Shown piece after piece: positions 1-11,991 of a DNA stretch of 64,000 bases. Under the pieces are notes generated by a model. The model searched no databases, was not told the DNA's origin, and saw only the letters and a list, made by a program, of their open reading frames with translations. This stretch comes from Brachypodius melanocephalos (lineage: Eukaryota > Chordata > Aves > Passeriformes > Pycnonotidae), in the NCBI GenBank assembly GCA_013398615.1, contig VZSR01001854.1, forward strand, positions 7,949,053-8,013,052. The letters run 5' to 3'. The position numbers and the translations under genes are program-made. Each line of letters begins with the position of its first letter. Positions within the stretch are counted from its first letter, which is position 1.

Positions 1-172
1 TAGCAGCGATCCTTGGAGCAGTGCCATTTCTGGGGACATACTGGGCAGCAGTCCCTGCAGTCCTAGATTTGTGGCTTGTGCAAGGACAGGGATGCAAAGC
101 CCTTTTGCTCTTGGTTTTTCACCTCTTGCCAACCTATTTTGTAGATACAGCAATTTATTCAGATATATCAGG
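1..172 (+). CDS. TMEM245: TMEM245 coding exon, antepenultimate (5' end cut by window edge)
   Basis: The frame beginning at base 3 is open to base 172 and includes the peptides AAILGAVPFLGTYWAAVP and HLLPTYFVDTAIYSDIS. I recognise these from vertebrate TMEM245, a polytopic membrane protein of the AI-2E transporter (UPF0118/PerM-like) superfamily whose transported substrate is not established. The segment is strongly hydrophobic and would form membrane helices and loops near the C-terminus. It ends with a split glycine codon (GG) directly before a consensus donor, gtaagt, at 173. The next exon, at 2311, supplies the third base. The remaining upstream exons lie outside the window, so I cannot say whether base 1 is inside this exon or close to its acceptor. 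The identification rests on remembered family sequence plus a perfect splice-frame match across all three exons. Confidence 0.93.
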
Positions 173-2310
173 GTAAGTACATTGAACACTTTTTAAAATT
201 AGCATTGTAAAAATGATTGACAATCACTGATGGCTTTAATTAAACTAATTTTTCTGAAGCATTCAAAACATTATCTTCAAGCACAGGAATACCCTCATAG
301 TAATCAGTTTTACTGGCCTAAGTGCCTTCATTTTTCCAGACCTCTTTTCTGTGAACTTTGCTGCTTCAGAGGTCTTGAACTCAACATCAGCAAAATGAAC
401 TGTTTCAGTTGGGATTGTTAGAATTGGTTTATGTTTTCTATTTATCTGATTATTGACTAAAAGTGTGTAGCATTTCCTTTTTATGTCCTAATGCCAGATG
501 ATGCTGCAGAGCAGATAAAGCCATGAGCAATTTAGGGACCAAAAAATAATAGAATTAATGTAGAATAAGGACATAAAGTGGTTCAGTTCTGTGTTGTTAG
601 AAATTAGTATTTTTGTTTGCTAAATATAATTACACTGAACAGAGAGTACCTAATGATAATATGCCCAATATTAATATGCCCAATATTAATACTAATTTTC
701 ATAGACTGTGACTCTGGTTATTTTGTATTAATTAATGCTAACAAGTGAAGTATAATCAAATTACATTTTTTTTCCAACAATAAATCAAGGATAAATTTAA
801 GGCTAGTAGCTATTTAAATAGCCAATAATTCTTCTGCTTACTAGAATACATTTTTTAAACAGCGGATGCAAACTCTGTTTAGTGTCCAGGAAATATATGG
901 GACAGGAATAGATTTTCTGGCAGTGGAGGAAAATTGTATTCTTCCCAGTAAATTGATGCTTCCCAGTAAGCATCATGATGTCTTCCAGATTAGATTAAAC
1001 CTATTTGAAATAGCTATAATTGGGTTATGCAGGGTTTTCTAAATGGATTACCTTTGTACTGTAGTCCTATTTCATCAGGTGATCTGTTGTTTAATTCAGA
1101 AAACTAGCCAAAATAATGTTTAAACTGATGCAAATGTTGGAAAAAATTGAAGTTTTTAAAGGTTTAGAAATTAATAGTGTCTGTTGTTGGAGGAACATAA
1201 AACTTTAGATCACGTTTGTCCCCTCAGAAAAGCAATCTGATCTTTTCTGTAGGTTGAGTTTGATCTAGGTGATCTGTGGTGTGTATGATTTAGTAGGTCG
1301 TGTTTCGTGGCCTCGTTTTGCACACAGTCATGATGAAGGCAAAAACTTAAAATTTGGAACTTCAGCAGAAATCAGGACCATGGTAGAAACCTCAGGAACT
1401 GCTGAAGCTCTGAGCTGACTAGCTGGTATTTTCTATGTTACACTCAGAGTTTAGAGGAGCTCCCTGAGAATTTGTGCCAAGTTTCAGCTGCAGTTTTCCT
1501 TCTACAATTCCATATTGATATCATTATTTTAGGTATAAAGAATGAAGAATGAGCAGGTTTTCTGTAAATGTTGTTGGCAGGATTCACATTTTGCAGCTGA
1601 ACACGGGTGACAAAATGAGTATCTGAGACAGAAAATAAAAATGGCATGGTTTACTTGCTGTCACAAGAGCTCTTTTCAAAAAGCTCTTCTGGCCCAACTT
1701 TCCAGTCAATATTTGTATGTTCATTAAAAGTTGGTTTTATTTTTTGTCTGAAAAGCTAATGATAACAAACATGCAACCTGAGAGGATTTTTTATAACAAA
1801 ATGGAAAGACATGGCTGTTTCTTTAAAGACTGAATGCTAACTGTTCTTTGAAAGATGCACTGCAAGTTGCTGTCATCATGTAACTGAATGGCTTTGCTTA
1901 GGGGTCCTCATAGTACATGTTGCTAATTGTGTTAAACTTCAGCAGTTCTTGACCATAAAGCATGAACAGTCTTTGTAACCAACCATCTTTCCATCCTCAA
2001 AATGGAAGTGTGTTTTTCATTAAGTCTTTCAGACATTCTTCAGCAGATGTCTGTAGAGGAAATACTCCACTGTGGATCTTGCCAGCGTTCTATGCTACAA
2101 TAGTGTGTTTGATCTGTTGTGTGAATACAGCACAGAATACATCTTGGAACCTTTGTGCAGTCATTCAGACAGCAGTTTATAGTGTAAATAGGTGTAGCTG
2201 TAGCTAACTGTGTCATTTCCTAAGCTTAATAAAACTTAATTGATTCACATTTTGTCATTGATAATGCTGTGTTTGTTGTTCTTAACTTGATTTTATTGTT
2301 CTTGTGGCAG
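173..2310 (+). other. TMEM245: TMEM245 intron (GT-AG)
   Basis: This 2,138-base intron starts with gtaagt and ends with a T-rich stretch and cttgtggcag. It is phase 2. Inside it I see an exact 15-base tandem duplication at 658-687, an AATAAA hexamer shortly before the acceptor (near 2228) that would permit intronic polyadenylation, and no convincing coding exon. Short open frames at 230-421, 1444-1647 (-) and 1962-2207 show no family resemblance and look fortuitous. Confidence 0.9.
658..687. repeat. 15-bp exact tandem duplication
   Basis: The unit aatatgcccaatatt occurs twice head to tail with no mismatch. It lies in a TMEM245 intron. The unit itself is close to palindromic at its ends (aatat...atatt). 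This is a small local duplication, probably replication slippage. Confidence 0.9.
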
Positions 2311-2505
2311 AGGTGGTCACCCTTACCTGACAGGCCTTGCGGTAGCTGGTGGAGCATATTACCTGGGGCTGGAAGGGGCCATCATAGGACCAATTCTACT
2401 TTGTATACTTGTGGTTGCTTCCAATATATATAGTGCCATGTTGGTGAGTCCAACAAATTCTGTGCCCACTCCATCACAAGCAACGTGGCCATTACAGATT
2501 TACCG
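2311..2505 (+). CDS. TMEM245: TMEM245 penultimate coding exon
   Basis: The acceptor is cttgtggcag before 2311. The first base completes the glycine codon from the previous exon, and the frame stays open for 64 full codons to a split arginine codon (CG) before the donor gtgagc at 2506. The peptide includes GGHPYLTGLAVAGGAYYLG and the block GAIIGPILLCILVVASNIYS. The GAIIGP motif followed by a hydrophobic helix is typical of the last conserved membrane helix of AI-2E superfamily proteins. After the helix the chain becomes polar (VSPTNSVPTPSQ), matching the cytosolic tail of mammalian TMEM245 as I remember it. A second donor-like site, gtgagt at 2444-2449, lies inside the exon immediately after the last helix. 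Confidence 0.95.
2444..2449 (+). promoter_or_regulatory. TMEM245: Possible alternative 5' splice site inside TMEM245 exon
   Basis: The codon TTG is followed by gtgagt, a better donor match than the gtgagc used at 2506. Splicing here to the acceptor at 3523/3524 would read Val, Thr and then a TAG stop, giving a protein that lacks the polar tail. The longer form is the one that resembles the mammalian protein, so I regard 2506 as the main site. Confidence 0.35.
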
Positions 2506-3523
2506 GTGAGCTATAAATGTCTTACTTGTATGAATTGTTTTCACACACATCATTGTATGTATACACAGGTGTAGGGAATGTGTGCCTGGGCTTCATATGA
2601 GTGTGCACTCACATCTGCATGAGTATTGCAGTATTTGAAGAGGATTCAGCTGTCCCATATTCTAGAAATAAAAAGTATGGCTAAGCAAAACACTCACTGG
2701 AACATGTATACTGGAAGTATTTGTTTAATGTCTCTCAGCCTCTAACAGAAGGCTCGTTTAAAAAATTTGGTGATAATACCTTTGTGTCCTATAATCTATA
2801 TGTTGCTGTTGTGCTAGGAGATGATTGATCATTTTTAAACTCTTATTCACGGATACTCAGGAGTTCATTGCTCTTAAAATGGGCCTGCCCCAAAATACTT
2901 CATTTTTATGTCCTAATGTACAATATTACAAAATATAAACATACCTAGATTTAAAAAAAATGTGATATGATTATATGCCATTTTTCCATTAGAAATATGG
3001 CCCTTAGTAATGTCATTATTGAAGTTAAGAAATTATGGAATATAGAAATGTATCTTTAAACTGTACAGTTAGAAATGGGATAATAAAAACAATACAGTTA
3101 GGAATAAACTCATAATTGAATAACTACTTAGAACTGTAGATCACATTGTGACAATATTAACAACAGTAGCTATTTTACTGTTTCTACTGTCTTGTTAAAA
3201 TGTATAACTTAGCTCATTATACATGTATCTAGAAGAAGATTCTCTGCTTGTCAGAAATAATTCTTTACCTTATTCACATGAATAGTGCTGTCTTCTTTCA
3301 TCTGGGTAATTTAGGAGAAAAACAGCTAATTGGACCTGTCTGTAGTCTCCGGCTTGTCAGAGTTATATTCCAATTGCTGTGTATGACACAGAGCTTCGAA
3401 GTACACAAAAAAAATCTTGTGTGTGTTTGGTTCTCCTTTATTTTATAGGAAACAATTGTTTGGAATCACTGGGCAGATTTGTGTCTTACTTTTCACTTTT
3501 CTTTTCCTCCCACCACCTCTCAG
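2506..3523 (+). other. TMEM245: TMEM245 last intron (GT-AG)
   Basis: This 1,018-base intron starts gtgagc and ends with a strong pyrimidine tract (cttttcctcccaccacctctcag). It is phase 2. Nothing else is recognisable inside it, and it is AT-rich and stop-rich in all frames apart from a short chance frame at 3248-3448. Confidence 0.9.
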
Positions 3524-3569
3524 GTCACCTAGAGAGAGTCCTGAGGAGCTGAAGATGTCTGCAGAGTGA
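3524..3569 (+). CDS. TMEM245: TMEM245 terminal coding exon with stop codon
   Basis: The first G completes the split arginine codon from the previous exon. The frame then reads SPRESPEELKMSAE and stops at TGA (3567-3569). Residue for residue this resembles the mammalian C-terminus as I remember it (R-x-x-R-acidic-x-x-E-acidic-L-K pattern, acidic end), which supports both the splice junction and the reading frame. Only 14 residues are encoded here. The whole window therefore carries the C-terminal 136 residues of the protein. Confidence 0.92.
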
Positions 3570-4610
3570 TGGAGGTGCTGGGATGCGCTGCTGCGGCATG
3601 AGAGAATTGCTTTCTTCTGTCTTGGGTTCACAACAGCCATGGCCTTCTGTCCCTTCCCAGCTGTGCCTGGGGGCAGCTCACAGGGAAGCATAGACTGGGT
3701 CTTAGGAGAAAGCACTAGAACATCTGCTGGCCTTACATGATTGTGCACTTTGCAGAGAATGTCTACTTCCCATGGCTTTGCATACCAACACAGTCAGCTG
3801 CCTTGCTGAAGACTCTGAAGACCTTGTGTCTTTTCAAAAGAATAGTTAAGAGGACAGGTACATCCACTGGAGTCATTATCTTATCTCCTGAAATTACTAA
3901 CTTGGCTTTTATTTATTGGGTTATTTGTCTTACTAAACTGTAGTAGCTTTAAAGAAAGCTGTAATTCCAAAATATTTATTTTTAGGCACTCTGGTGGCAA
4001 AAGAAGGGCAAACCACTCATTGTGAAATGAAAGTATAATGTAATAGTTTGCTTCTCCTAAAGGTGTTTCTTTATAAGCTTCAACCATCATCTGTAACTCA
4101 TAATAACACTTAAATATTATTCTCTTACATGCACTGAAATGTAATGTTGATGGAGACTGGTATTTTTAATACCTTCCTGATATTAATAGAAATGCAAACT
4201 GTTAAATGTGGGTTTTCCTCTTACCGACATAGGAGTTATTTAAATAGTTTAAATCTTGCCCCCATTTGCAGCAAAATCTAATACTATTTTGCTGTTTATC
4301 CACCCTCCCAGTGGGGTCATCTTGTCAACTAAATTTAATCAAAGGCCTTAAGTGTTTTCAGACAGTAGTAGTGTAGGATGGTCGCATCTCCTTCCAGTAA
4401 TTGGAAGAAGTTTAATGGGGATAGTTTAATGTTGGTTTTCAAATGCTGTGGCTGAGTTCAATTCACTTTTTAAACAAATTTTACTACCAGATGGAAAGGG
4501 GAGGGAGCATGGACTTTGGTGTAGTTTAGTTGGGACTTTTTAACCCTGTAAGCATCCAGCCAAATATTTGAGATATAGGATATATCTTAATATATTAGGT
4601 ATATCTTACT

Positions 4611-4616
4611 AATAAA
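4611..4616 (+). terminator. Candidate poly(A) signal AATAAA (proximal)
   Basis: This is the first canonical hexamer after the TMEM245 stop, about 1.04 kb downstream. It is followed within 30 bases by a T/G-containing stretch (ttttggaaattatttgttg) that could serve as the downstream element. It is a candidate short 3' end only. Confidence 0.3.
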
Positions 4617-5243
4617 CAAAGATCCTGAATTTTGGAAATTATTTGTTGCCTAGGTCACAGCATCAAATCCTCTAGTGTTTCTCTTCCATACGTAATTTTG
4701 CTTAAAATGCAGCTTCGGTGACATTTAAGGCCTTTTGTATTGATTGTCAAAACATTTTGACACAATGGATCTTTATAAATGGATCCTTTTTGTAAATGGG
4801 AAGTGAGGTTTTTTGGTAAATGTTTCATACTTGCACAGCTTTTCCACAAATCCAATGAGGCCCTAGGTACAAAGTAGCAGATGCACTTGCTTAACCAAAG
4901 AACCACCATTCAGTTTCCAGTAACTTGAATTGATTTCAGAGTTTGATTGATAATGAGTTGTACAAAATAGAAGCATGCCTTGTATTTATTGTTGACAGTA
5001 ATTCAATGCTTGAAACAAAGGGATCTTATCCAGGGATAAGGATATCTAGGATGTGTGCACAGACAGCTTGCAGTAACTGAGATGTTTGTTTTACTTGAGT
5101 TTTAGGAGTGCTGACAGATTTGGAAGGTTCTTTCTATGATATTATATGTACTTTTATATTGTTTTGAAAAATACATTGCCCTGGGAAGTGATTGGAAAGT
5201 GCTCTGATACTGGGTAAAGAGGAAAGTCCTGCCATAGGTTTGC

Positions 5244-5249
5244 AATAAA
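5244..5249 (+). terminator. Candidate poly(A) signal AATAAA
   Basis: A canonical hexamer, but the next 40 bases (caggctgcctaacaagacac and onward) lack a GT/T-rich element, so usage is doubtful. Confidence 0.15.
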
Positions 5250-8200
5250 CAGGCTGCCTAACAAGACACAAATAGTCTGCTCCTCAGATTCTCAAAATGA
5301 GCTGCTGCAATTTTACTGATGAAATTGTATGTTTTAAGTGAGAGGTGTTGAGTTTGCTGTTTGTGCACATACTTGCAGGTACGTGCTTGAGGGACAGACT
5401 TGGGGTTAATTTAGTAGGTTGACTCAGGTTTATCAAAATATGGAAACACCCCACTTAAAATTTTAAATTCTGAAAGATCTACACATCCCTTTCAACTAAC
5501 TGAATAAGAAGAATGTGTTGCTTGAATCAAATATCTGTTTTATCTCCTTGGCTTTGTGGCTTATGAAAAAGCTTAAAATGAAACATATTTTTATGATTGT
5601 TGCTGGCTGGGGTGGAGGATGTGGGAAAACCTGAGGCTTCTCTAAAATACTCCTGCAACTTTCTAACCAGCTGGAATGATACCACCATGATATTTAGGCA
5701 ACTTCTTTATTGTACTACTGTTTTTTTAGTTCACAGTTTTGCACTGAATTGTTGTGTTCTTGTAGTTTCTTGTAGACAGCCTTAGAACCTCTTTGCTCAC
5801 TGGTCAAGACATGTTTATTGTCCACATTTACTGTCCCATTTTCTGAGACAATCTTTCATCCTTCTGTGGTAGTCAACTTAGTAATTTTAAAGAGTCATTA
5901 AAAAGCATTATTTTGTTTGGTTTTAAGTTTTCCTCTTCCCCTTCAACCGATTGCCTTAGATCAAAGAAGGGCCTCTGCTGTGAAGATTAAAACCATGATT
6001 GAAAGACAGTTATCTTCAGTAATGCAAATGAGTAAAATTGCCTGAGAAGATACACTGCTGTTTTGAAATGTTCTTTTTCCAATGTGAAGTCATTTTATAT
6101 ATAGAATTCACATCTGATGAAGTCTTGTTTAGTTTGTCCTCCTTTGAATTGAGGCTTCATTTTGATGCTTGGTGTTCCAAATTCAGCTCAAACTTGCCAT
6201 GAAAAACCATCTATATTACATCCTTACTCAGTAAATGTAGCTTCAGGAGCTCATGATGTGTGCTGTACCTGATTGAGGAGCCAACTGTATGGTTCAGTAA
6301 TGGTGCAGTAACATATACTGTCAAAAAGAAAAGAAAAATAAGGAACAAAACTTGCAATAACACCTTCTTGGAATAGGAACTATGCACTGAGTTTCACCAT
6401 GTTTAGAAAAAAAAAAACACACAAAGCCCCAAACCCACAAAATACCACCTTATGAATATTTGATTATATGGGTTTTGTGCTTAGCAAGTGTCTAATTACC
6501 AGCAGATAGAGAAGACCTTGTTGTTGGGTATTTAGTTTTCTGAGCAGACTCAGCCTTTGATTATTTTCACATTAATGTGAGACTGATCTAAACTAAACTG
6601 TTCTTACAAACTGGTCATTTTGATTTCTGGTCTTTGAAAAGTGACAGTTAATGATTATATTACCTCATCTGCACAAACAAGCAGCACTTCTGTGGGATGA
6701 GTTTTTAGTACATGGATTGTAGCTTTCAAAAAAACCAACTCCACTCACTCCCCCCTCCAAGATCCCACAATAACAACCAACCAACTAAAAAAAAAGCCCC
6801 AGCACTCTCTGCAGTGCAGTTTTCTTAAGAGAGGCCATCTTTTCTGTAATGCTTGTAGGCAAGAAGTTGATGGCCTTTAGCTTTCCTGTAAACAGTCATT
6901 CCAGGAGCAGGTACTTACTAAGTGTATTTAGTACATTTAGTGTTCAATAATTTAGAGTTCAGAAGGGAATGCTCGTAGTAATGCAAGACAATGTGGTTTT
7001 ATGGTATTGTGAAATTCAGCTGTGCTGGTTTTTATCATTCTCCTTGGGGAAATCAGTCTTGTTGCAATTCAGTGTAGTGCCAAAGGGCTGGTGCTGTTTC
7101 TGGCACTGGAGTTTGAGTTAGCCTTTCCTTCCTGTGCCTTGGCTGACCACTGCTGTAGCAGAGCTGGCAGAGGTGACTGTGTGCCAGTTCACAGCCCAGC
7201 ATGTTAGCTTCAGGTCACTGTAAATATTGGGTTAATTGGATCCATGAAGGAGCAAACTGCAGTAGGCAAGGACGTGGCACACATTCGTTCTGCCAGCCTT
7301 ACTACAATATGGTGGCTCTCAGCACAGGTGCACTGTGACCTGTTGGGAGCAAAAATGACTTACTTTGAAAGGCTGCTTAAAAAAAAAACAGTTTACCATT
7401 ATAATAATACTTATGATGCACATTTTTTAGAAGTTAAGTTGATACCCATATGATTTTTCCATGCATGGTGGTGTGTGTGTGCAAGTTATCTGTGGTACTT
7501 AGACTTGTCTGATTTCAAGCTCTATGTGGCTTCTCTTAAAGACACAGAGGAGGAGGATATACTGGATACGTGTTTTGTCAGCGATTATTGGAATAGGAAA
7601 TCCATAATCTGGTTAATTAAAGTAAGAAAACAGCATTGTTGAAAGAAAATTGGGTGCTGTATCCAGTATTATCCATTGTGGGTATAAGCATAACTTTTGA
7701 AATAGGTGTATAGCTGCAATGTTAAACTCAGAAACAACGTTAATTTCGGAAAGCCTGAAAAAACAAAACTGGATGAAATTATTCTCTAGTAAAAGCAGCA
7801 GCTGAATTGCTATGCTGCTGATCCCTAATACTAGGAATACTGCAGGATGTTGCCTTTCCTATGGACCTAGTACACTGAGGATGGAAAAATACTGTTACTC
7901 TACTGAGATTCCGTAGATTTGCATTGTTGGTAGTGAGTGTTTCCACAGCTGCCTTGATTCAAACGTTGTGTTTATATTATATTGACTTAAATTTGTCACT
8001 GTAGATAGTGCCACCTTAATGGATGCTACCCCTGGAAACGGCTACAATTTCCTTTGAAGGTACTGAAGAGTGTTGGGGTTGGAGGTAGCATTCACTTGGT
8101 TTCATAGCAGAGGTAGCATTCTTCTAGAGATGCAGTTGCTTGCCTTGAAGTTTGCAGTTTTACAAGGGAAAATTGATTTGCCAGATAATCTTTATTGAGT

Positions 8201-9644
8201 GCCAGCTGACATCTCTTAAATCCCTGGATGCATCATCTTTATAAACTCTGTATTGACTTGTATTCCAAAGTGTAGTATTATTTCCTACACTTTTTGCTGA
8301 AGCCGACTTTGACAATTTCCTTATTATTCCTATTTGTACAAAACTAGAATCATTTAAAACTCTTAACAAACATTAGGGAGGCTTGATCTTTGACCTGTTA
8401 CTGTCTGTCTGTCTTGTCAGTTTTACTAAGGTACCTTTAATGCTTTATGGTAAAACTTTCCAAAATTGCTTTTAAGTGATAAAATTGGAAATAAGAAGAA
8501 AACCGATGTGGAAAATTATTTTGGTGTTTTGAAACAAGAAACAATGGAAGAAGTCATAAACATATTCAGGGATTCTATATTGGGTTTGTAAATGTATATA
8601 TTGATATGCAGTGTTATATAAATATTGGGAGTCACTGTCCTATTCAGACTTCAACTGAAATTTTGTCCTTTTCTTTTTTTTTTTTTTTTTAATTTTTTTT
8701 TTAAGATACCTGAGAACAGTATAGTGCCTGTATATAATGAAAACAAGCAACATTTTCTACAATTAATGTTTACTTGATACAGATTGAGGAAGAGCCGAGC
8801 AAATCCTGGTAGTGTGACTACCACTGTTATTGTAGTTCGTATAAAGTAGGGGAAAGCTGCTAGTAATGCATTGCTGAGAGATTGCTGTTCCTGGAAGTTA
8901 TTTGCACACATCCTCTAAAAAGCTGCCAAAATTAATAGGTCATGAAATACATCTTCAGTTCCCCAGACTCTTAAACTCATCCTCACCTCCTGTGGTATCT
9001 TGTTTGGAATATGTTTTAGTACATAAGAGTATTGCTGCCATCCCCTTTTGGGAATTGATTCCAGGAGCTGAAGGCATGCTTTGAATGTCCATACTGAAAT
9101 AGCATGTCCAGTTCAGGAAGGAAGTGCTAATTGGAAGTAAATGCATCCTTGATCTGCTCTGCGTATAGATGGACTTGGACAAATATAATTCTTGTTGTAT
9201 TGAATTGTAGATTAATTTTTTAATATAAATTCTGTTTGGTGACACCAAAGCCAGGTTTGAGTGAGAAGCAGGGCAGATTTGCTTCCAGCAGGGAGAATCT
9301 GCAAGCTAATGAAGCAGAGTGAGTGCTCTAGCATCTATATGTATATAAAGAACTTTTAGAGTGATGTTTTTAAAGCAAAAAGTTGATTTCTTCTCCTAAC
9401 CTCACTTTTTACCCACTAGTGTCGTGTACAGTGATCCATTGACGACCTAAAGTCAAAGAAATGTTTCATGGTATTCATGTATATTAAATGTAGGAAACAT
9501 CACAAAGCCAAAAAGTAGCCATGCTACAAAAGTTCATTAGGCTTAAGAACTGGCATACAGGCCATAAGGTTGGAAAAACAAAATCCCAGTGTTTACTACT
9601 CTTCTTGCCAGTCTCAGCCTAAACCTGAATCTCTCTCGAGTATC

Positions 9645-9650
9645 AATAAA
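9645..9650 (+). terminator. Candidate poly(A) signal AATAAA with GT-rich downstream element (distal)
   Basis: The hexamer in tatcaataaa is followed at 9657-9669 by ttttgtggtgttc, a good U/GU-rich downstream element at normal spacing. Of the hexamers downstream of TMEM245 this has the best sequence context. It would give a 3' UTR of about 6.1 kb. Confidence 0.4.
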
Positions 9651-9834
9651 AACTACTTTTGTGGTGTTCATAACCTACTGTCTCTGTAGATCAGTGTTTT
9701 CAGCTTGTCATCTGTCATCATGAGTATGTTTGGCAAGCAGTCAGTTTGTTCAGATTGTTGCCTTTAAAAATAGATTTTCTGTGCTTCAGTGATGGTTGGA
9801 AACCAACTTCTTATATCAGTCACTAGGCGCTTAC

Positions 9835-9850
9835 ATATATATATATATAT
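9835..9850. repeat. (AT)8 microsatellite
   Basis: Eight uninterrupted AT units followed by gtatttg. Such runs are usually length-polymorphic and self-complementary. Confidence 0.9.
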
Positions 9851-10233
9851 GTATTTGCTAGCTAGCATGTGATGTTTTGATCAAAAGAGGTGGGAGAGTT
9901 GGAGTTCTTTTCTCCTGGGGAAATTTCACCAAACCAAATCCAAAGAAACTTTTGACATCTTACCCTGATACTGGCTACACCCTACTCAAACCTAACAGCA
10001 AATGTTTTGCATTACAGAGCACAGGTTGTTCTAAAGTATGTGTTCCTACCAGGCCCTGTGGGAATTTGGAGCAATAATTTCCATTGTCTGATGACACAGA
10101 TTTTGTCTGTATGTGGTACATCTTTAGAATGGACCTGTGTTCAAAACTGATGTTTTCATAATTGGGTTTGGTACAGTACCTGGTTTTGCATGTATAATAC
10201 TGACAATATAATGCCTGTGTCCATCTGTGGCCC

Positions 10234-10431
10234 AATAAAATGTAAGTTAAAGTTGAGAACTACTTGTGTAGACTGCAGAGGTGTTTAAACTAAATAATTT
10301 TGATTGTATGCACCAGTCCTCATCCTAATAAAAATCGGTTTTGTAGCAGGTTTAAGAAGCTTTTAACTTGATATTGTATTCACACTGCAGTTCTTTGTAA
10401 GCACAGAATGATTAATATATTTTGAAATAAA
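10234..10431 (+). terminator. Cluster of three AATAAA hexamers (10234, 10327, 10426)
   Basis: Canonical hexamers sit at 10234-10239, 10327-10332 and 10426-10431, on the strand of TMEM245. T/G-rich bases follow the second (tcggttttgtagcagg). They could be the final 3' ends of TMEM245 or chance matches in AT-rich DNA. None can be confirmed without transcript data. Confidence 0.25.
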
Positions 10432-10511
10432 ATGCCATTAACATAAAGAGAACTGAGTTTGATTTGAATGATGGGCTCTTTGGAATCAGCCACAAAGGCA
10501 GCAGTTAATCT

Positions 10512-10611
10512 GGTGAAATACCAGGTGCGCTGGAGGCAAAGCTGGGTCTGCAGTCCCTGTGTGTAAGTGAAGTCACTGAGAGAAGCCATACTTCACTTTT
10601 CCTTACATTTT
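10512..10611 (-). other. Low-confidence candidate minus-strand terminal exon
   Basis: On the - strand an excellent acceptor (ccatgtccttccccttcccacag) precedes base 10611. One frame starts after two bases, is open for 34 codons and ends at a TAA near 10512. The other two frames stop within a few codons, and one of those is the frame continuous with the candidate exon at 10861-10938, which would end the protein at KM-stop. I recognise no family. This may be a real last exon of a transcript convergent with TMEM245, or a pseudo-exon. Confidence 0.15.
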
Positions 10612-10860
10612 CTGTGGGAAGGGGAAGGACATGGCCTCCAGGGTAACCATGGCTCAGTTTGCTGCTCTGCCTGCAGTACCACAACCACACACCCAGACCC
10701 TACAGAAGCTCCCATCTGGCACCTGTGGGCGATTCAAATGACTTCCATTATGACCTGCTCTCTGAACTGGAAATGGTTGTTTAGTGCCTGAGCAGAGTTT
10801 TAGATCATTCTATTGACTATAAAGCAAAAATGATCAAATCCTCCCTGCATGACTGCTCAC

Positions 10861-10938
10861 CTTTTGAAATGAGATATGGCTGATGCTCTGCTTTCCATCC
10901 CTCTCACTGTTCTGGGAGCAGTTGCCTTGAAGTATTTC
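10861..10938 (-). other. Low-confidence candidate minus-strand exon (78 nt)
   Basis: The - strand shows acceptor agctgactctcctgtag before 10938 and donor gtgagc after 10861 (CAAAAG|gtgagc). The 78-base interval is a multiple of three and open in two frames. One encodes a serine/glutamine-rich peptide beginning EILQGNCSQNSERDG. No homology is recognised. It pairs in phase with the candidate at 11905-11991. Confidence 0.2.
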
Positions 10939-11840
10939 CTACAGGAGAGTCAGCTTTAGCTGGTACCTCAGTGCTCTGAAGGGGTCAAAGCTGTTTAGTG
11001 CGTATACAGCAGGGGGAGTTAACAATTGACACTAGTAATGTAATTATGACTTAATTTTTAATTGAGGCAAAATGCTCAGGATTCCTTTTATGTTAGAACC
11101 AGACCAAATGCATCTGTAAACAGGCAAGCCAAAGCACATCTACTTCTGTGAGAACTTAGTATGGGTTGTATGGGTTTTTAGTCATTTGATTGCGCACATA
11201 ATAGTGGTTTTATTGAAGAAAATAAGGAGTTCTGTTCAACACCCATCTCAGATAAAGCCTTACAGTGATGCAGCACCAACCTATTCACTCAATCTCAGCT
11301 GTTTCTTCAAAATAGTTTAGGAGTTACATGTCCTAAATGTTGTATAGTTCATGAACATTTTTGGGAGTGGGAGGATAAAGATTACGAAGGAGTTATCAGG
11401 CAAATAACTAGCAGAAAATGTGCTTTTGAGTTTGACCAGAGATACAATTTAAAAGATTGCAGTCTTTTGGCTTTACCACTTAGAAAACAGCAATTGGCAT
11501 TTTGAGAAAAAATATATCCTAGGCATTTAAATATGTCTAGTTGACATCCAAACACATGGTGAATGATAACAAAGAAAACTGAGGGCTGTTCAAAAAGGCG
11601 CTGAGATGGTATCTCATGCTGTGTATAAAATTTCGTGCTGCCACTGAATTATAGTGTGTAATAGTATCAAATGCAAGAAGAATTCAACTTCCATACTTTT
11701 GACTGAAGGAGATTTGTATCAGTTGGCATAGCTTTATATCAAATAATTAATAGCTTTCTTCCACTTTCCCAAACCAGAAATTACTCTGTGCAAACTATTT
11801 TTCACAAGGAAGTTCATGTTTTGCATCATCACAAGTAGTT

Positions 11841-11860
11841 GTTTTGTTTTGTTTTGTTTT
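11841..11860. repeat. (GTTTT)4 pentanucleotide repeat
   Basis: Four perfect GTTTT units lie between ttgtagttg-like and acctgagg flanks. T/G-rich repeats of this kind recur at 32.1, 43.5 and 45.2 kb. Confidence 0.9.
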
Positions 11861-11904
11861 ACCTGAGGTAATCTTTGAAATTAGATTGTTAATGCTACCA
11901 TTAC

Positions 11905-11991
11905 CTGTGCTGTGAGGGGCACTGACAACTTCTTTGAGGATCTAGTTCCCTGAAGTCCTGAGCATTCACCCTTGCCCATGTTTTGGTAAAG
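11905..11991 (-). other. Low-confidence candidate minus-strand exon (87 nt)
   Basis: The - strand has a long pyrimidine-rich acceptor (cctcttccttaaactatcctccatctgccag) before 11991 and a donor gtaatg after 11905. The 87 bases are a multiple of three and open in two frames. In phase 0 the peptide includes NMGKGECSGLQGTRSSKK. Together with 10861-10938 it forms a consistent pair of phase-0 exons. The family is unknown. Confidence 0.2.

Larger units (their letters stand above)
3570..10432 (+). other. TMEM245: Probable long TMEM245 3' untranslated region and downstream flank
   Basis: After the stop codon there is no further coding signal, and no splice pair that improves the gene. Several AATAAA hexamers on the + strand could terminate the transcript. 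The mammalian gene also has a 3' UTR of several kilobases, as far as I recall. The stretch is AT-rich and holds short poly(A)/(T) and A/C-rich tracts (6409-6445, 6781-6800, 8674-8702) and an (AT)8 run at 9835-9850. Open frames listed in it, such as 3443-3748 (-) and 8955-9248 (-), resemble nothing known. The end point is an inference. Confidence 0.45.

Noticed and set aside
1..3569. Looked for the microRNA miR-32, which is hosted in a TMEM245 intron in mammals
   Set aside because: No match to its mature sequence in the two introns present. The host intron lies further 5', outside this window.
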